Below, in pieces: positions 53,902 to 64,000 of a DNA stretch of 64,000 bases (the first letter of the stretch is position 1; every line of letters begins with the position of its first letter). The notes below the pieces were generated by a model. That model did not search any database. It was not told the origin of the DNA and saw nothing but the letters and a program-made list of their open reading frames with translations. The stretch comes from Lasiosphaeria ovina (Eukaryota; Ascomycota; Sordariomycetes; Sordariales; Lasiosphaeriaceae), in NCBI GenBank assembly GCA_033439765.1, contig JAULSN010000002.1:2108001-2172000 (forward strand), read 5' to 3'. The position numbers and the translations under genes were made by a program.

Positions 53902-54442
53902 GGTTCGTCGATGTGGTAGGACAATCGGGAAAACAACAGATAACGTGGTAGTTGCAGGAGAACGTAGATATATGGAGATTGGCGCTGTAGGGGCTGTATT
54001 TCGAGAGACGGGGCCAAAGGAGCTTCGGTGATGCGGTCGTTCGTTGTTTGATGGAGAGCTCCTCTCGAAATGCAGGTCTCTTTGCACGCTGGTAATTTTT
54101 TTCCCGTGTCCAGCAAGCCAGAAGCCAATGACGCTAGAAGAGCACGGGCCCCCGCTGCGGCGGCTCAAATTGACGGCTTTCGGAAGGGGATCGGTAGGGG
54201 TACGTACCTCCCGGGGTACATGCAAAAGTGGGCCTATCCCATACCAATTGCAAGCTTGTTGCAGGGAACGTCGTTTCGCACACTCGAGACATCATCGACT
54301 GACGCCGCCTCTCTCGTGAACGAGTGAAATGTCCCTATTTTCCTAATTAGTTTCCCTTTACACACCTAACGATACCTCTCGGCCGCTTCCGTCTCCGAGC
54401 CGATCACACGGGACTACTTTCCGCCAGCCCCGAGCGTTAACG
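53902..54442. promoter_or_regulatory. Divergent promoter region (TOM20 / EXO84)
   Basis: A 541-bp spacer between two head-to-head genes. No clear TATA box or repeated motif seen. Confidence 0.6.
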
Positions 54443-56727
54443 ATGTCGATGTCGGAAGAACGGTCCAAGGTATCGCTGAGGAGCGGAGGCAAGAGGAACA
54501 ACCGCCCAGCTATCAGCGCTCCTCGACAAATAACTGGTCCTATCATCCAAGAGGGCGCGGCACCCCGGCCGCCTGCCGGTCGCTTTCCTGAAGACGCGCC
54601 TCGGCCTCGACCGCGGCCCCCGCCTCAGAACAATGGGAAGGTGAGCTACCTGCCGGTTTATAGGGGCTTCAAGCTGCGCGAGGCTAACCCATGTCCTTCT
54701 CTTCGATACAGACCTCAGATTTGGTGAAGCGTCGGTACTCGACTCGCTTCAACAATCTCCCAACCGATTTCGACCCAACTGCGCCTCCGATGCCCAGTCT
54801 CCCCAGCCTCGACAAGTACGAGCAGTCCCAAAATCGGCTTCCACCTCCATCGAGAGGTGGCGGGAGGGAAGCCCCCCAGCTGGATGTGAGAGCGCTTCGG
54901 AATCCGCAGCTAGTTGCAGAGCAATGTACGTTATGTCAACGGCCTTAGTAGACGTGCAAATGTGGGAAGCTAACCTGTCAAAGACGTTGCTGAAATCCTC
55001 AGCGATGCCACTGAAGACGAGATTCGAGAGTTTGAAATCACCTTGAGAAAGCTTAAGAGCAGAGCGTCAGCAGACCTCCAGCAGAATGTCTACCAGAACC
55101 GTACCCAGTTCATCAAGATCAGCAAGGAGGCCGAGAAGCTCAAGAGTGAAATGCGGTCCCTCAAGAACCTCATGTCGGAGCTCAAGGCAAACACAACTGC
55201 CCTCCGGTCTGCTTCAGGCAACAGTCCTGAGCAGGTTTCGGGCTTTGGCGGCGAGTTTTCTACAGGTCTCAGCAAGAGGGACAAGCGAAGTTCCGTCGCC
55301 GATCGAACCGCGCTCTGGAGTTCTCAGATGCAGGTCCGTTGATCCCCTGGCTAGTGTTTGGATTGCCCCAAGGCTAACTTTGGTTTCAGGCTCTTTACAA
55401 GAATGTCGAAGGATCTCAGAAGTTTCTCCCAAACTCGCAGGGCCGCCATGTCCTCCAGAATGCTGGCCCCTGGATCGAGCTTGATAATGCGACGTACAAG
55501 TCGAGGAGATCAATGCAGATTTTCCTGCTAAACGACCATCTTTTGGTCGCCTCTCGTAAAAAGCGGAAGATGGATGGGCCAAACGTCTCGGACGCTCGTG
55601 GACCTATGACAAAGCTCGTCGCCGATCGTTGCTGGCACCTCTTGGACATCGAGGTTGTCGACATGGCGGGGACAAGCGAGTCGTCGAGCGGCAGGAACAA
55701 GCTTGCCGACGCCATCATGGTCAGGGGAGGTGGCCAGAATGAATCCTTCATATACAGAACCGAGAGACCCGAGGATCCGGAGAAATCCGCCCTTATTCTG
55801 AATATCCGAAAAACAGTAGAGGAATTGCGCAGAACTCTGCAGTCGGAGCGCGAAGCTACGAACAAAGCCAAGGAAACCATCAACTACTTTGCGTCGCGCG
55901 ACCCCGGTCTTCTTGAAAAGACGGAACTTCTCGAGACGCTCTCGGATATCAAGGACATGCTCATCGAGGTCGACGGAAAGCAGCAGAACCTCCGCTGGGT
56001 AGAGAGCCAGATGGACGAGTTGGATATCAACATTGCTCTCCAGGAAATCGAACCGGCCGTCGCTCGGATCGAAAAGTTGAAGGGCCTGGCTTTTGGGCTG
56101 AAGAACAACATAATTGCGCAAGACTTCATCTCGTTCAAGGTGGACGAGAGATGCACGAAACTGGCATCGCTAGTCGTCCGCGATTTGATCAGCAGTCACA
56201 ATGACCAGAGAAAGACGAAGCGCAACGTGAATTGGTTGACCCGCCTGGGCTTCGAAGACCGGGCCCGGGAAGCATATTTGGAAGCACGAAGCGAAATCAT
56301 CAAGAAGCGAACCAGGTTTGTAGAGATATCCCTATATGCTCCTCCTCTCGAATTCGGCTGACAATGGCTTAGGCAATGCATATTCCAAGGAGATCTCCAC
56401 CTGTATATCTGGGAGATCTCGTTTGTCTACTTCACCATTATCCACAATACGGTGAACTGCTTCCAGGCATGCTTCCCGCCGCCCATGATGAGCGCGTGCG
56501 TGAAGTGGGCCAAAGAAGAAGTCGACGCGTTCAATGTCATTCTGGCTCGGCAGCTGAGCAGCGCTGAAGAAGGCGGGGAGGTGTGGACACAGTGCATGAA
56601 CAGGGCCAAGGAGCATGCCCAGATGCTCTCTGACGTCGGCATCGATTTCCGCAACCTTGTCGGCCAGAACGTGCAGAAGACGGCCGCGACGGCAGATACC
56701 CCCCCGGTCGGATTGGGCCTATCCTGA
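54443..56727 (+). CDS. EXO84: Exocyst complex component EXO84
   Basis: Subunit of the octameric exocyst that tethers secretory vesicles at growth sites such as the hyphal tip. Exons 54443-54640, 54712-54925, 54984-55333, 55390-56315 and 56373-56727 give 680 residues. Order: basic Pro-rich N-terminus (PRQITGPIIQEGAAPRPP), then TSDLVKRRYSTRFNNLPTDFD, the coiled-coil segment VAEILSDATEDEIREFEITLRKLKSRASADLQQNVYQNRTQFIKISKEAEKLKSEM, and a PH domain from about residue 255 (ALYKNVEGSQKFLPNSQGRHVL, MQIFLLNDHLLVASRK, HLLDIEVVD). The C-terminal helical Exo84 domain follows (RWVESQMDELDINIALQEIEPAVARIEKLKGL, VNWLTRLGFEDRAREAYLEARSEIIKKRTRQCIFQGDLHLYIWEISFVYFTIIHNT). All match the family. Confidence 0.96.
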
Positions 56728-57625
56728 GTGTTGTTGGCTACTTATCTCGAGATTTAGGAAATCGAGGTGAGGGGTCGTAAAGGCGTCGAGCAGTCCGTGG
56801 TATCTAGGAGATGTGAGATGCAATGGGCTAGTGCTGAGCCGGCGATTTATTTTTGGTGGCACGTTTGCTGCATGGTCTCTGAATAGGTTGTTGATTGGGA
56901 TCTAGTAGTATAATACTGGTTTATTTTTTATTCTACGTTTTGCGAGCTCCGGCCGCGAATAGGGGCGTGATTATCGTCTTTAGGAATGAACGGGTATGGA
57001 GACACGAATTACATACCTTCCAAACTAGAATAAGGCAGGGATGATCAGGTAATGTGGCTCACTGCGCAAATAGGAGGAGGCGCCCGGGCCACATTTTGCC
57101 CCCTTCCCCCCCCCCTCTCTCAGCTCTGGCGCCTTGCGTTTAGCGTGGGGATTGGGCGGCCAGACAGACAGATGGATGCTACAGCAAGCCACTCCCCAGC
57201 AATTTCAATTTACTGCACCGCCATTCTGCGAAAACAACGCCCGCCCGCTTGCTTGCATCCCAACCTACGAAGTATACCCTTGCTCGCCGACTTGCCGTGG
57301 AATACTGCGCGATAGTTTTTGTCCTGCGACTGAGATTGATTTAAGCATTGTCCCGAGTAACAACAGGCAGGCGGGTCGCGACTGACTGACCGGCCGCACC
57401 ATCGCACCGCAAACTCACCTTACGGCCTGAGCCTGCCCGCACCGCACCTACCTACCCACCTGCCCGCCCGCCCAATTTTGAGCTCGAGAGCCGCGCCGCG
57501 CCTTCAAACAAAACGTCATTGCTCCTCCGGGATCACCACGCACACCCTCCCACAAAGCGACGGCATTTCTGCTCGCCGCGACGTAGCAAACCCCCGCCAT
57601 ACTTCGTGAATCGACAGCCGGCAGG
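56728..57625. other. Spacer upstream of the PP2A catalytic subunit gene
   Basis: It contains the EXO84 3' flank and a C-rich promoter and leader with CCCGCC and CCTACCTACC runs near 57440-57475. No gene seen. Confidence 0.6.
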
Positions 57626-59115
<1,490 letters not shown>

Positions 59116-60826
59116 CGAGGAGGGTGGTGGTTTTCCAGCCTTGCAATTGTGCACGGGCGACGATGGAGAGCAAGGGAGCTCGAGCAAGTCGCCGCCACAG
59201 CCTCTATCAGGACCAAAAAGCTTGGTGCCGCTTATGGGTTGTTACGGTGGAAGCGAAGATAGTGTATCGAGGCCAGACAGTTACCTCCGTTTCTCCCATG
59301 TAATGTGGGAGCCGCCTAGCCAGCTTTTTGGTTGACGATGAATATTGCACGTAGTAAAGAAATGACAAGACTGGGCGCCATGGGATTTAAAAATACGATC
59401 TCGTTGCGTGTCTAGACCGTCTGTAGGGCAGCTTGGCGAGGCAGGAGTTACCCGTAAGGAAGCGATTGTGTTTACCGTGGATCAATCCCCATGAAACAAA
59501 ACAGTTATATCCAGTGTAGAGAAAGTTGAGTTTCCAGTTTCTTCTCTGTGGGGGAACTTCCATGTTCTGGGTTACTACTGAGGATGGTTTGCCAAAGACG
59601 TCACCTCGGCAACCGACGTTGGAGCTAGAAGACGCAGCACCGCCCTGTCGGCTGGTTGGTGAGCCTTAGCTACAGACGCCTATGCCAGATAGCTTAGGGG
59701 GGTTGGTGAGAGGACGCCTTTGCCAAGACCATGGTGAGCTGTTCGAGACATCAAGAGCGGCTCGCAAGCATGACATGGCGGCACGAGGGCGGACGCCGCG
59801 ATATCAAGACCACAGGACTCTCATTTTCGGCCGCTCTTCTTCGCCTCCAGCAACAGACAGTGACGGCGGTCACGGCACGCATGTCCCTCAGCCAACATGG
59901 TCACGGTCCCCTCCTTCAAGATGGACGGGAGACTCTCGAGACATGGCCTCTGCTGTGCTGTGCGTGACGGCGTCGTGAGGCCAAGACATAGGCAGCAACA
60001 GACGACTTTGACCTCGTCTCCGCGTCAACCGCCGCCGGGACGACACCAGAGTGCCCACCCACCAGAGAGAAAGTGAGCCAAAGGTGAGGTGATGAGACAG
60101 TCACACTGGAAGGGGCTGCCTGCCTGCCTAGGATATTTTTTAACTTCAGCTTCACCTCAGCCTCGACTGAGTACCTGCCTACCTACGCAGATTGTTTTCA
60201 AAACAAGCTGCTCGTCTTAGCATCGCCCAATCGCCATCTACGGGTGGCCCGCCTGGCGCGTTTATTCGTTCATGCTCGCTCGACTGTGCCTGCTAAGCCC
60301 GGTTCTTTCCTCTTTCTCTGCGTTGGATTTACACCCTTATATGCAAAGTTGCCTCCCGCCGGACCCCCCAGAGACGGAGAGAGAAGCTGGCGTCTGTCTG
60401 TCTGCCAGAGAAAAGAGCTGCCCCGAGAAAAAAAGAAGGTCACAAGGTCCTGCGAGGAGGAGAGCTTCTCTTGTTCTTTTTTCCTGCAGCCGCCTCGCTC
60501 TCTCCTTCTCTCTCTTACTTTCTCTCACTCTCTCTCTCCCCTCCCACACACACACACACTCACACACACTGACCCCCAAATCATACACACACTAACCCCC
60601 AAATCATACACACACTGACCCCCAAATAATACATCCTCACGTCGGCTCCCGGCTAGTCAGTCACCTTCCTTCATTACGCAGCTTAGCGCACGGAAGCAGC
60701 AACCTCTCTTGTTTTTTTCACCCTCTCCTCTCCAGTACCTCGCCTCACCTGCTCTGACCTGCTCTGACCTGACCTGACCTGACCGACCCCGGAGTAGGAG
60801 AGAGAGAGGGGGAGAAAGAGAGGACC
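59116..60826. other. Spacer between PP2A and DUF3112 genes
   Basis: No supported gene. The left part is PP2A 3' flank. The right part (about 60440-60826) is strongly pyrimidine-rich and looks like the leader/promoter of the next gene. It includes a CT-rich run at 60494-60543, CA repeats at 60545-60570, three 23-bp repeats and CTGACCTGACC repeats near 60745-60785. Confidence 0.6.
60562..60630. repeat. Three tandem copies of a 23-bp unit
   Basis: Units at 60562-60584, 60585-60607 and 60608-60630, of the form ACACACACTGACCCCCAAAT plus CAT, differ by only two substitutions. They lie about 200 bp upstream of the DUF3112 start codon, so in promoter or leader. Confidence 0.92.
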
Positions 60827-61880
60827 ATGTCCAACTACACAGCGCCGACGGCTCCGACGACGAGCCCTGCGGCTCCCGTGGCAACAGGCTCTCTGGTATG
60901 GCTGTCTCTTTTCACCTTTCCCTCACCCAGCCTGCTAACGCTTGTCTGTCTGACAGAGACATGCCCAAGGGCCTCCGTACCTCCCGCAGACGGCGCAGCT
61001 AGGCGGTGTGCCGACGGTCGGGCTGGATGTACCCATCAGCGCGGTACTGCTGGTGCTGTTCGCGGCCGGGGCGGCGACCAACATGACCATCTTCCAGTTC
61101 AACCGGCGGCACAACTACAAGTTCCTGTTCTCGGGCCTGCTGTTCGGGTTCTGCATGGCGCGCATCGTGGCGCTGGCCATGCGCATGGTGTGGGCGGGGC
61201 GGCCGCGCGACATCAACGTGGCCATGGCGTCGCAGATCTTCACGGCCGCCGGCGTGCTGCTGCTGTTTGTGACCAACCTCGTCTTCGCCCAGCGCATGGT
61301 GCGCGCCTACCACCCCTTCTTCAGCTGGCAGCGCGGCGTGACGCTGCTGTTTGCGGGGTTGTACGCCAGCGTCGCCGCCGTGCTCGTCATGGTCACCTCC
61401 GTCGCCGTCCGTAGCTTCTTCACCCTCGACCCGGCCACGCGCCGCACCGACCGCGCCGTCCAGTTGTTCAGCGCCGCGTACCTGACCGCCATGGCCTTCC
61501 TGCCCGTCCCGCTCGTCGCGCTGGCCGCCGTGCTCCCGCGGCGCACCCGCATCGACAAGTTCGGCGAGGGCCACTTCAGCACCAAGCTGGCTCTCCTGAC
61601 CTTCACGGCCACGCTGCTGGCCGCGGGCGCCGTGTTCCGCGCCGCGACCGCCTATGCGCCGCGCCCGCTCGGCGACCCGGCCTGGTTCCAGAGCAAAGCC
61701 TGCTACTACTGCTTCAACTTCGTCATCGAGCTCGTCGTCGTCTACACGTACGCCCTGTCGCGCTTCGACCGCCGCTTCCACGTGCCCGACGGCAGCTCTG
61801 CGCCCGGCCACTACTCGTGCGTCGAGTTCGGCCCCGACGCCGCCGCCGCCCTCGCCCTCGCCCTCGCCTACGCCTCCCCT

Positions 61881-61915
<35 letters not shown>

Positions 61916-62282
61916 CCAGGCCGCCGGCGTCGATGCCGATGGCTTCGACAAGCACAGCGCCACCTACGTCTACAGCAAGCGCAGCTCTGCCTGGTCCGCC
62001 CAGTCGCGCCGCAGCGCTCGGAGCGGCGGTGGTGTTGCCGGAGATGCGGGTGCTAGCGCAGCCGCAGAAGCCCACAGCGAGACGTGCAGCATATCCCGCG
62101 ACGCCGACATGGCGTGGATGGCCAGGGCCATGGTGCGTACTACTACTTGCTGCTGCTGCTGCCAGTGATACGTGAGGGAGACGAATGGATGAGACTTTGC
62201 TGACGCCGACGATACACAGCGCGAGCTCTACGACGAAGACGAGACCGGCCAGCTGCCTGGTCCTGGCTCGGCACACGGGTAG
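60827..62282 (+). CDS. DUF3112 multi-spanning membrane protein (fungal, GPCR-like topology)
   Basis: Fungal-specific integral membrane protein, sometimes labelled family-C-like receptor in databases; role unknown. Exons 60827-60895, 60957-62132 and 62220-62282 give 435 residues. A short Thr/Pro/Ala-rich N-terminus and GPPYLPQTAQLGGVPTVGLDVPIS box lead to seven hydrophobic segments: AVLLVLFAAGAATNMTIFQF, FLFSGLLFGFCMARIVALAM, ASQIFTAAGVLLLFVTNLVFA, GVTLLFAGLYASVAAVLVMV, LFSAAYLTAMAFLPVPLVALA, LALLTFTATLLAAGAVF and YYCFNFVIELVVVYTYALS. The FNRRHNYKFLFSGLLFGFCMARI loop and the R-X-DKFGEGHFS loop are conserved in the family. The tail has a polyserine run (TCG repeat, about 61879-61915) and Ser/Ala-rich sequence, ending DEDETGQLPGPGSAHG. 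Function and any signalling role are not shown by the sequence. Confidence 0.9.
61879..61915. repeat. (TCG)n repeat (polyserine)
   Basis: About twelve tandem TCG codons lie in the C-terminal tail of the DUF3112 protein. They are in frame and likely variable in length. Confidence 0.9.
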
Positions 62283-62320
62283 GCAGGCGGTCAGAGATGG
62301 CAGACAAGCAGGAAGGCGGG

Positions 62321-62430
62321 GAAAGAGGGAAAGAGGAAAAGAGGAAAAGAGGAAAAGAGGAAAAGAGGAAAAGAGGAAAAGAGGAAAAGAGGAAAAGAGG
62401 GAAAGAGGAAAAGAGGAAAAGAGGAAAAAG
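62321..62430. repeat. GAGGAAAA tandem repeat
   Basis: About a dozen copies of the 8-bp purine unit GAGGAAAA, with occasional GAGGGAAA variants, begin about 40 bp after the DUF3112 stop codon, so most likely inside the 3' UTR. Confidence 0.92.
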
Positions 62431-63556
62431 GGGCGCTGTCCCATTCTAATAACCCGCATTACATACCAAGACTACCTAGCTACAGTAGCATGCTGTTGTT
62501 GTTATTCCACGTTATGAAAGTAGTTCGTCGCGGAACAAGACAGCACGGGCATCGGTGATCAGTCGCCGGAGACAAGCAGCTGCCTCTGCCCCGAGATGTG
62601 ACGGAGATGTTGTACTATGTTTTGCTTGGACGCGGGCGCGACGGGATGGCCTTTTCTGTGGATTGTCTTTTTTCATTTTTTTTATTTTTTTTAGTTTTTT
62701 TTTCATGTCATGTCCATACGCGCTTTGTGTGTTGTGTGTGGGTTAGATAGATCCTAAGGCGAACTTGCCTTCTTGCCTTGCGCTGCCTGTGTGGAAATTC
62801 TTGTTGTGGGCTGTGATTTATGAAACATTGGTGCAATTAAAGCTGTGAGTTTACATTTGCTATTACTGTGGAATGTTGTAGGTGTTGAATAGGAAGAATG
62901 ATGAAAAGGGGTCAGGTGTGGTTGGCCCGACAATTAACTATACGTCTTCAGAATAACACAACCGTCCCTGACAAGTTTGTCTTTGTCTTGATGATGTGTA
63001 TATTTATTTTTTCGTCGTATTGAGGAGTGACATTTCACTGTGCAGGATGATCAATATTCTAATTGAGCGTGTGTTATGCTCTATCATTTTGTTCACGCTG
63101 GCACCCCTCGAGATTCCTACAAGACGTGCCTGTGCACTAAGTCGTAAGGGCTAGGACGAAGCAACCAAAATCCTCACGTACATACACGGGCGGATGGATA
63201 GTTTGTTCGAAATGAACAGGCTTCCAAATTCCTCAATCTGGCTAAACAAGAATCCTCGAGAGCTCCGATCCCCCTCTTAATGCCGTATCGCCGTGAACGG
63301 GCGAGGCGTGAATCAGTCATTTTATATCAATTACAATAAAGAAACGTTTTCTATCTGCATGCAAATGATTTGACTTATCCGCCCGCTCAGTGCAAGGGCT
63401 TGTGCTGTCTGAATGGGCCCGGTACAGCCAGCTAAGGGTTGCAGATTCCCGTCTAGATTCCTTAGTGAGGATAGATATAGGTCATAATAAGCATTTGCTA
63501 TTGTCGAGGGTTTGCTGTTTCAGGCAGTCCCGAGCTTGGGTTGGATTGGATTGGGA

Positions 63557-63590
63557 GGGGGGGAGGGGGGGAGGGGGGGGGGGGGGGTGG
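63557..63590. repeat. G-rich low-complexity run
   Basis: Groups of G (GGGGGGGAGGGGGG-type, ending in a run of about 15 G) lie in gene-free sequence. The exact length is doubtful for technical reasons. It could form G-quadruplexes, which I cannot test. Confidence 0.85.
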
Positions 63591-64000
63591 TGGTTTAAGG
63601 GGGCGCAGACTCGTGGAAAGGAGGTAAGGTATCGGTCAGCCGTACAGCAAACAACCCTTGGGATCCTCGGGTATCATGGGATCGTGGGATCGTGGCTGAC
63701 CTGGCCAACGTAGCCGGGTAATTTATGAGAATTTACATCTTTATTTCTCCCTCCGCCTCTTTCAATCATGATTGGAATGCATGTGTATTCCAACGGGCAT
63801 GATTTGACAGACACTGGAGGCATGAACAGTTATGATCGCTCTCGCACTCCGTGCGGCTGAAACACCAAACCCCCTTTGACTTGTTCGTTCACAGAGCCAG
63901 ACGGACCAGCGAGGGTTGTGCGGCTCACTCTCAGCCGGCGATTGTTTGGGGGCCTTGGTTACCTTACCTTGAGGGGACGGCTTTGGCCCTTTATGCATAA

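Larger units (their letters stand above)
62283..64000. other. Right-end region without a convincing gene
   Basis: It starts with the 3' flank of the DUF3112 gene, including the GAGGAAAA repeat, then T-rich sequence near 62665-62705 and AT-richer spacer, and a G-rich run at 63557-63590. No frame has a plausible product on either strand. Any gene further right would start beyond the window. Confidence 0.6.

Noticed and set aside
60562..60630. CRISPR-like array from regularly spaced repeats
   Set aside because: Copies are directly adjacent with no spacers, in a eukaryotic promoter; simple tandem repeat. The same holds for 7706-7761 and 34265-34309.
60999..62459. Minus-strand open frame of 486 codons opposite the DUF3112 gene
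   Set aside because: It is an antisense shadow of a GC-rich exon; its composition (Ala/Arg/Gly-rich, repeated GGGVGEGEGEGG-like runs) mirrors the coding strand, and the plus strand has real family motifs and helices.

Overview
The window reads as nuclear DNA of a filamentous ascomycete (Pezizomycotina, most likely a sordariomycete). The evidence is short introns with GT..AG borders and RCTAAC/RCTGAC branch motifs, GC-rich exons, long gene-free spacers, and a gene set typical of that group: an SRE/SreA iron regulator, a CnxE-type molybdenum cofactor fusion protein, Tom20, a DUF3112 membrane protein and a TVP15-type COPI-associated protein. There are no operons, phage, CRISPR arrays, rRNA genes or recognisable tRNA genes. 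Species cannot be named from sequence alone. All exon borders come from reading splice motifs and keeping the frame; none is transcript-supported.

Layout. 1-2473 (-): N-terminal part of a large disordered protein with a polyglutamine tract, running off the left edge. 2474-7917: 5.4 kb without a convincing gene. 7918-9647 (-): seven-helix receptor. 12368-13087 (-): cysteine dioxygenase. 14596-17268 (-): CLC chloride transporter, head-to-head with a Dpb3/POLE4-like histone-fold gene (17972-19109, +). 20453-21880 (+): fungal protein of unknown function. 24468-26318 (+): two-finger GATA iron regulator. 27130-28026 (+): TVP15. 28904-29940 (+): BCP1, tail-to-tail with chorismate mutase (30088-30956, -), which is head-to-head with MDV1 (31631-33822, +). 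34971-36334 (+): AAD-type aldo-keto reductase. 36677-38656 (+): unknown basic and acidic low-complexity protein.

From 39 kb on, the genes are dense and nearly all housekeeping: BUB3 (-), GPN2 (+), POP5 (-), cnxE (+), VMA16 (-), TOA2 (+), a 256-bp MITE, a TMEM42-like membrane protein (+), TYW1 (+), TOM20 (-), EXO84 (+), the PP2A catalytic subunit (+) and a DUF3112 membrane protein (+). Six head-to-head pairs share short spacers of about 400-700 bp (CLC/DPB3-like, ARO7/MDV1, BUB3/GPN2, POP5/cnxE, VMA16/TOA2, TOM20/EXO84).

The genes serve separate cell functions (mitochondrial division and import, exocytosis, tRNA wybutosine, Moco, aromatic amino acids, V-ATPase, transcription, mitosis) and do not form one pathway. 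I see no secondary-metabolite cluster or defence island. The most interesting items are the MITE with perfect terminal repeats and a TA duplication, a perfect SRE-type site upstream of the SRE gene itself, a GC-AG intron, two stop-free introns of 3n length, two unrecognised proteins with fungal-specific features, and the 5.4-kb gene-free interval.
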